NCBI GenBank assembly: GCA_023701165.1
Contig: JAMPXL010000049.1
Coordinates: 1 to 6,916, forward strand
Length of the DNA stretch: 6,916 nucleotides
Direction: 5' to 3'
From: Geothrix sp.
Lineage (GTDB): Bacteria > Acidobacteriota > Holophagae > Holophagales > Holophagaceae
How positions within the stretch are numbered: the stretch's first letter is position 1; every line of letters starts with the position of its first letter. Positions 5,701 to 6,916 of the stretch are shown here, piece by piece. The notes under the pieces are model-generated. The model had not been told where the DNA came from, made no database searches, and saw only the letters and a program-made list of their open reading frames with translations. A program made the translations under genes and the position numbers.

Positions 5701-6916
5701 CTATTCCTCGTCCAGGGCGAGCCCCTCGACCTTCTTCACCTTGATGACGTCGCCGTGATCCTTGACGATGCAGCGCAGCCAGTCCTCGGGGGCCTTGGGG
5801 TGCGTGACTTCGCCCCGCTCGTTGCGCACGTTGCCGTCCAGGTACTTCCAGATGAGGAACTCACCCAGCTTCTTCCAGCGGCCCATGAGCTGCTCGGTCT
5901 CCTTCGCGGCGACCTGGGTGAGGTAGTCCCGGGCGGCGCCGGGGTTCTGCTTGTAGAGCTCCAGGGCGGTGCGGTCCACCTCTGCCTGGTCGGCGGCGTA
6001 GCGGCCCTCGAACTCGCGCTGCACCTTCTGGACGTCCACGATCATGTCGCTCCAGCGGGTGTAGGTGTAGTTCGTCACGAAGTTGAAGGTCCAGAAGGCG
6101 CTGTCCCAGCTGAATTCGCTGAAGTTCCCGGTGCCGATGGCGAAGGCCTTGGGCGGCTCCTTGATGCCGCAGGAGATGGGCACGTAGACCGTGGTGTAGG
6201 TGTCATCCACGCCGAACCAGAGCACGCCGCCCACGGGATCGGGCAGCCAGGAGCGGCTCTGGCTCACGAAGGAGAAGCCGGTCTGCTGGGTGCTGATGGC
6301 GCGTTCGTGGATGTAGGCCTGGCCGTCCACCTGGAAGCCCATGGGCCGCCAGCGGTAGGGCAGCTTGTAGGGGCCGGCGCCCACATCCTTGGTCATGTCG
6401 AATTCAGTGCCCTGGTAGTGGTCGCGCATGAGCTCCATGGCGTCGCGCACGTCCAGCTTCTGGTCGGGCTTGACGAAGAGCGGCATGGGCCTGGCGCCCT
6501 TCTCGGCCTTCACGAAGTCCATGGGGATCTTCTGGCTCTTGGCGGCGCGGTTGAAGATGCTCCACACCCGGGCCTCGCAGCCGCGCAGGGCGCCGAAGCT
6601 CAGCGGCGCATAGGTGTCGGCGAAGCTGAAGGCCTTGTCTTCGCCCTTGAACCAGCCCTTTTCGCGGGCGAAGGAGATGACGTCCTTGCTGTAGAGGGCG
6701 GTCTTGGGGTCGTTCAGGGGGAACTGGCGGATGCGGGCCTGGTTGGCGTGGGCGCTGATGGTGCCGTCCGGCAGCTTGTAGGCCACCCAGACGGCGCCCT
6801 TCTGGCCCTGGCCCTTGCCGATCATCTCGAGGATCCAGACCTCGTTGGGATCGGCGATGGAGAAGCTCTCGCCGCTGCTGGCGTAGCCGAACTCGTCCAC
6901 CAGCTTCGTCATCACC
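5701..6916 (-). CDS. Peptidase family C69 dipeptidase, C-terminal part (start beyond right edge)
   Basis: About 405 codons of an open frame enter from the right edge and end in TAG; the first visible codon is GTG, followed by ATG, and neither is a credible start. The visible part matches dipeptidase A-type (PepD-like) C69 enzymes of the Ntn-hydrolase fold: SIADPNEVWILEMIG, then HANQARIRQFPLND, SFGALRGCEARVW, and a later block with SRSWLPDPVGGVLWFGVDD and YTTVYVPISCG. Enzymes of this family cleave a broad range of dipeptides, with an N-terminal cysteine nucleophile exposed by processing. That Cys and roughly 150-200 N-terminal residues, including any signal peptide, lie outside the window, so activity and location cannot be judged. 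The C-terminal region has a charged, helical stretch (AADQAEVDRTALELYKQ and onward). It is the first of three peptide-handling genes on this strand, separated from the aminopeptidase gene by a 117-nt gap containing two hairpins. Confidence 0.9.
   Translation of the reverse strand, partial: VMTKLVDEFGYASSGESFSIADPNEVWILEMIGKGQGQKGAVWVAYKLPDGTISAHANQARIRQFPLNDPKTALYSKDVISFAREKGWFKGEDKAFSFADTYAPLSFGALRGCEARVWSIFNRAAKSQKIPMDFVKAEKGARPMPLFVKPDQKLDVRDAMELMRDHYQGTEFDMTKDVGAGPYKLPYRWRPMGFQVDGQAYIHERAISTQQTGFSFVSQSRSWLPDPVGGVLWFGVDDTYTTVYVPISCGIKEPPKAFAIGTGNFSEFSWDSAFWTFNFVTNYTYTRWSDMIVDVQKVQREFEGRYAADQAEVDRTALELYKQNPGAARDYLTQVAAKETEQLMGRWKKLGEFLIWKYLDGNVRNERGEVTHPKAPEDWLRCIVKDHGDVIKVKKVEGLALDEE

Overview
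The window is GC-rich, densely coding bacterial DNA. Every credible gene lies on the minus strand, so transcription runs from high to low coordinates. Codon usage, the GC-rich third positions and the family mix (an OPT transporter, a leukotriene-A4-hydrolase-like aminopeptidase, a C69 dipeptidase, an ECF sigma factor with a zinc-finger anti-sigma factor) would fit an Acidobacteriota of the Holophaga/Geothrix kind. That is an impression from protein character only; no rRNA or other marker is present.

Layout in transcription order. (1) About 6916-5701: the 3' part of a C69-family dipeptidase gene whose start and catalytic N-terminus lie beyond the right edge. Two perfect hairpins follow its stop codon. 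(2) 5583-3805: a complete M1 metallo-aminopeptidase closely resembling leukotriene A4 hydrolase. (3) 3800-3719: a long imperfect inverted repeat whose arms are built from an 8-nt CACCAAGR unit, filling most of the gap before the next gene. (4) 3688-1646: a complete 680-residue OPT-family oligopeptide transporter. (5) 1528-922: an mntA-hepT pair, a type VII toxin-antitoxin module with overlapping genes. (6) 843-1: an ECF sigma factor gene overlapping by ATGA with a zinc-binding anti-sigma factor gene that runs off the left edge.

The right two thirds reads as a peptide-utilisation block: OPT imports (oligo)peptides or peptide-like chelates, the M1 enzyme trims N-terminal residues, and the C69 enzyme cleaves dipeptides. 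The hairpins and the inverted repeat between these genes suggest that they are not simply one uninterrupted transcript. The left third holds two independent two-gene regulatory or defence modules: the HEPN ribonuclease with its nucleotidyltransferase antitoxin, and the sigma/anti-sigma pair. No intergenic gap exceeds about 120 bases.

No wholly new multi-gene system is evident. The features most worth a second look are the CACCAAGR inverted repeat and the LTA4H-like active site in the aminopeptidase, where phenylalanine replaces the tyrosine equivalent to human Tyr378.
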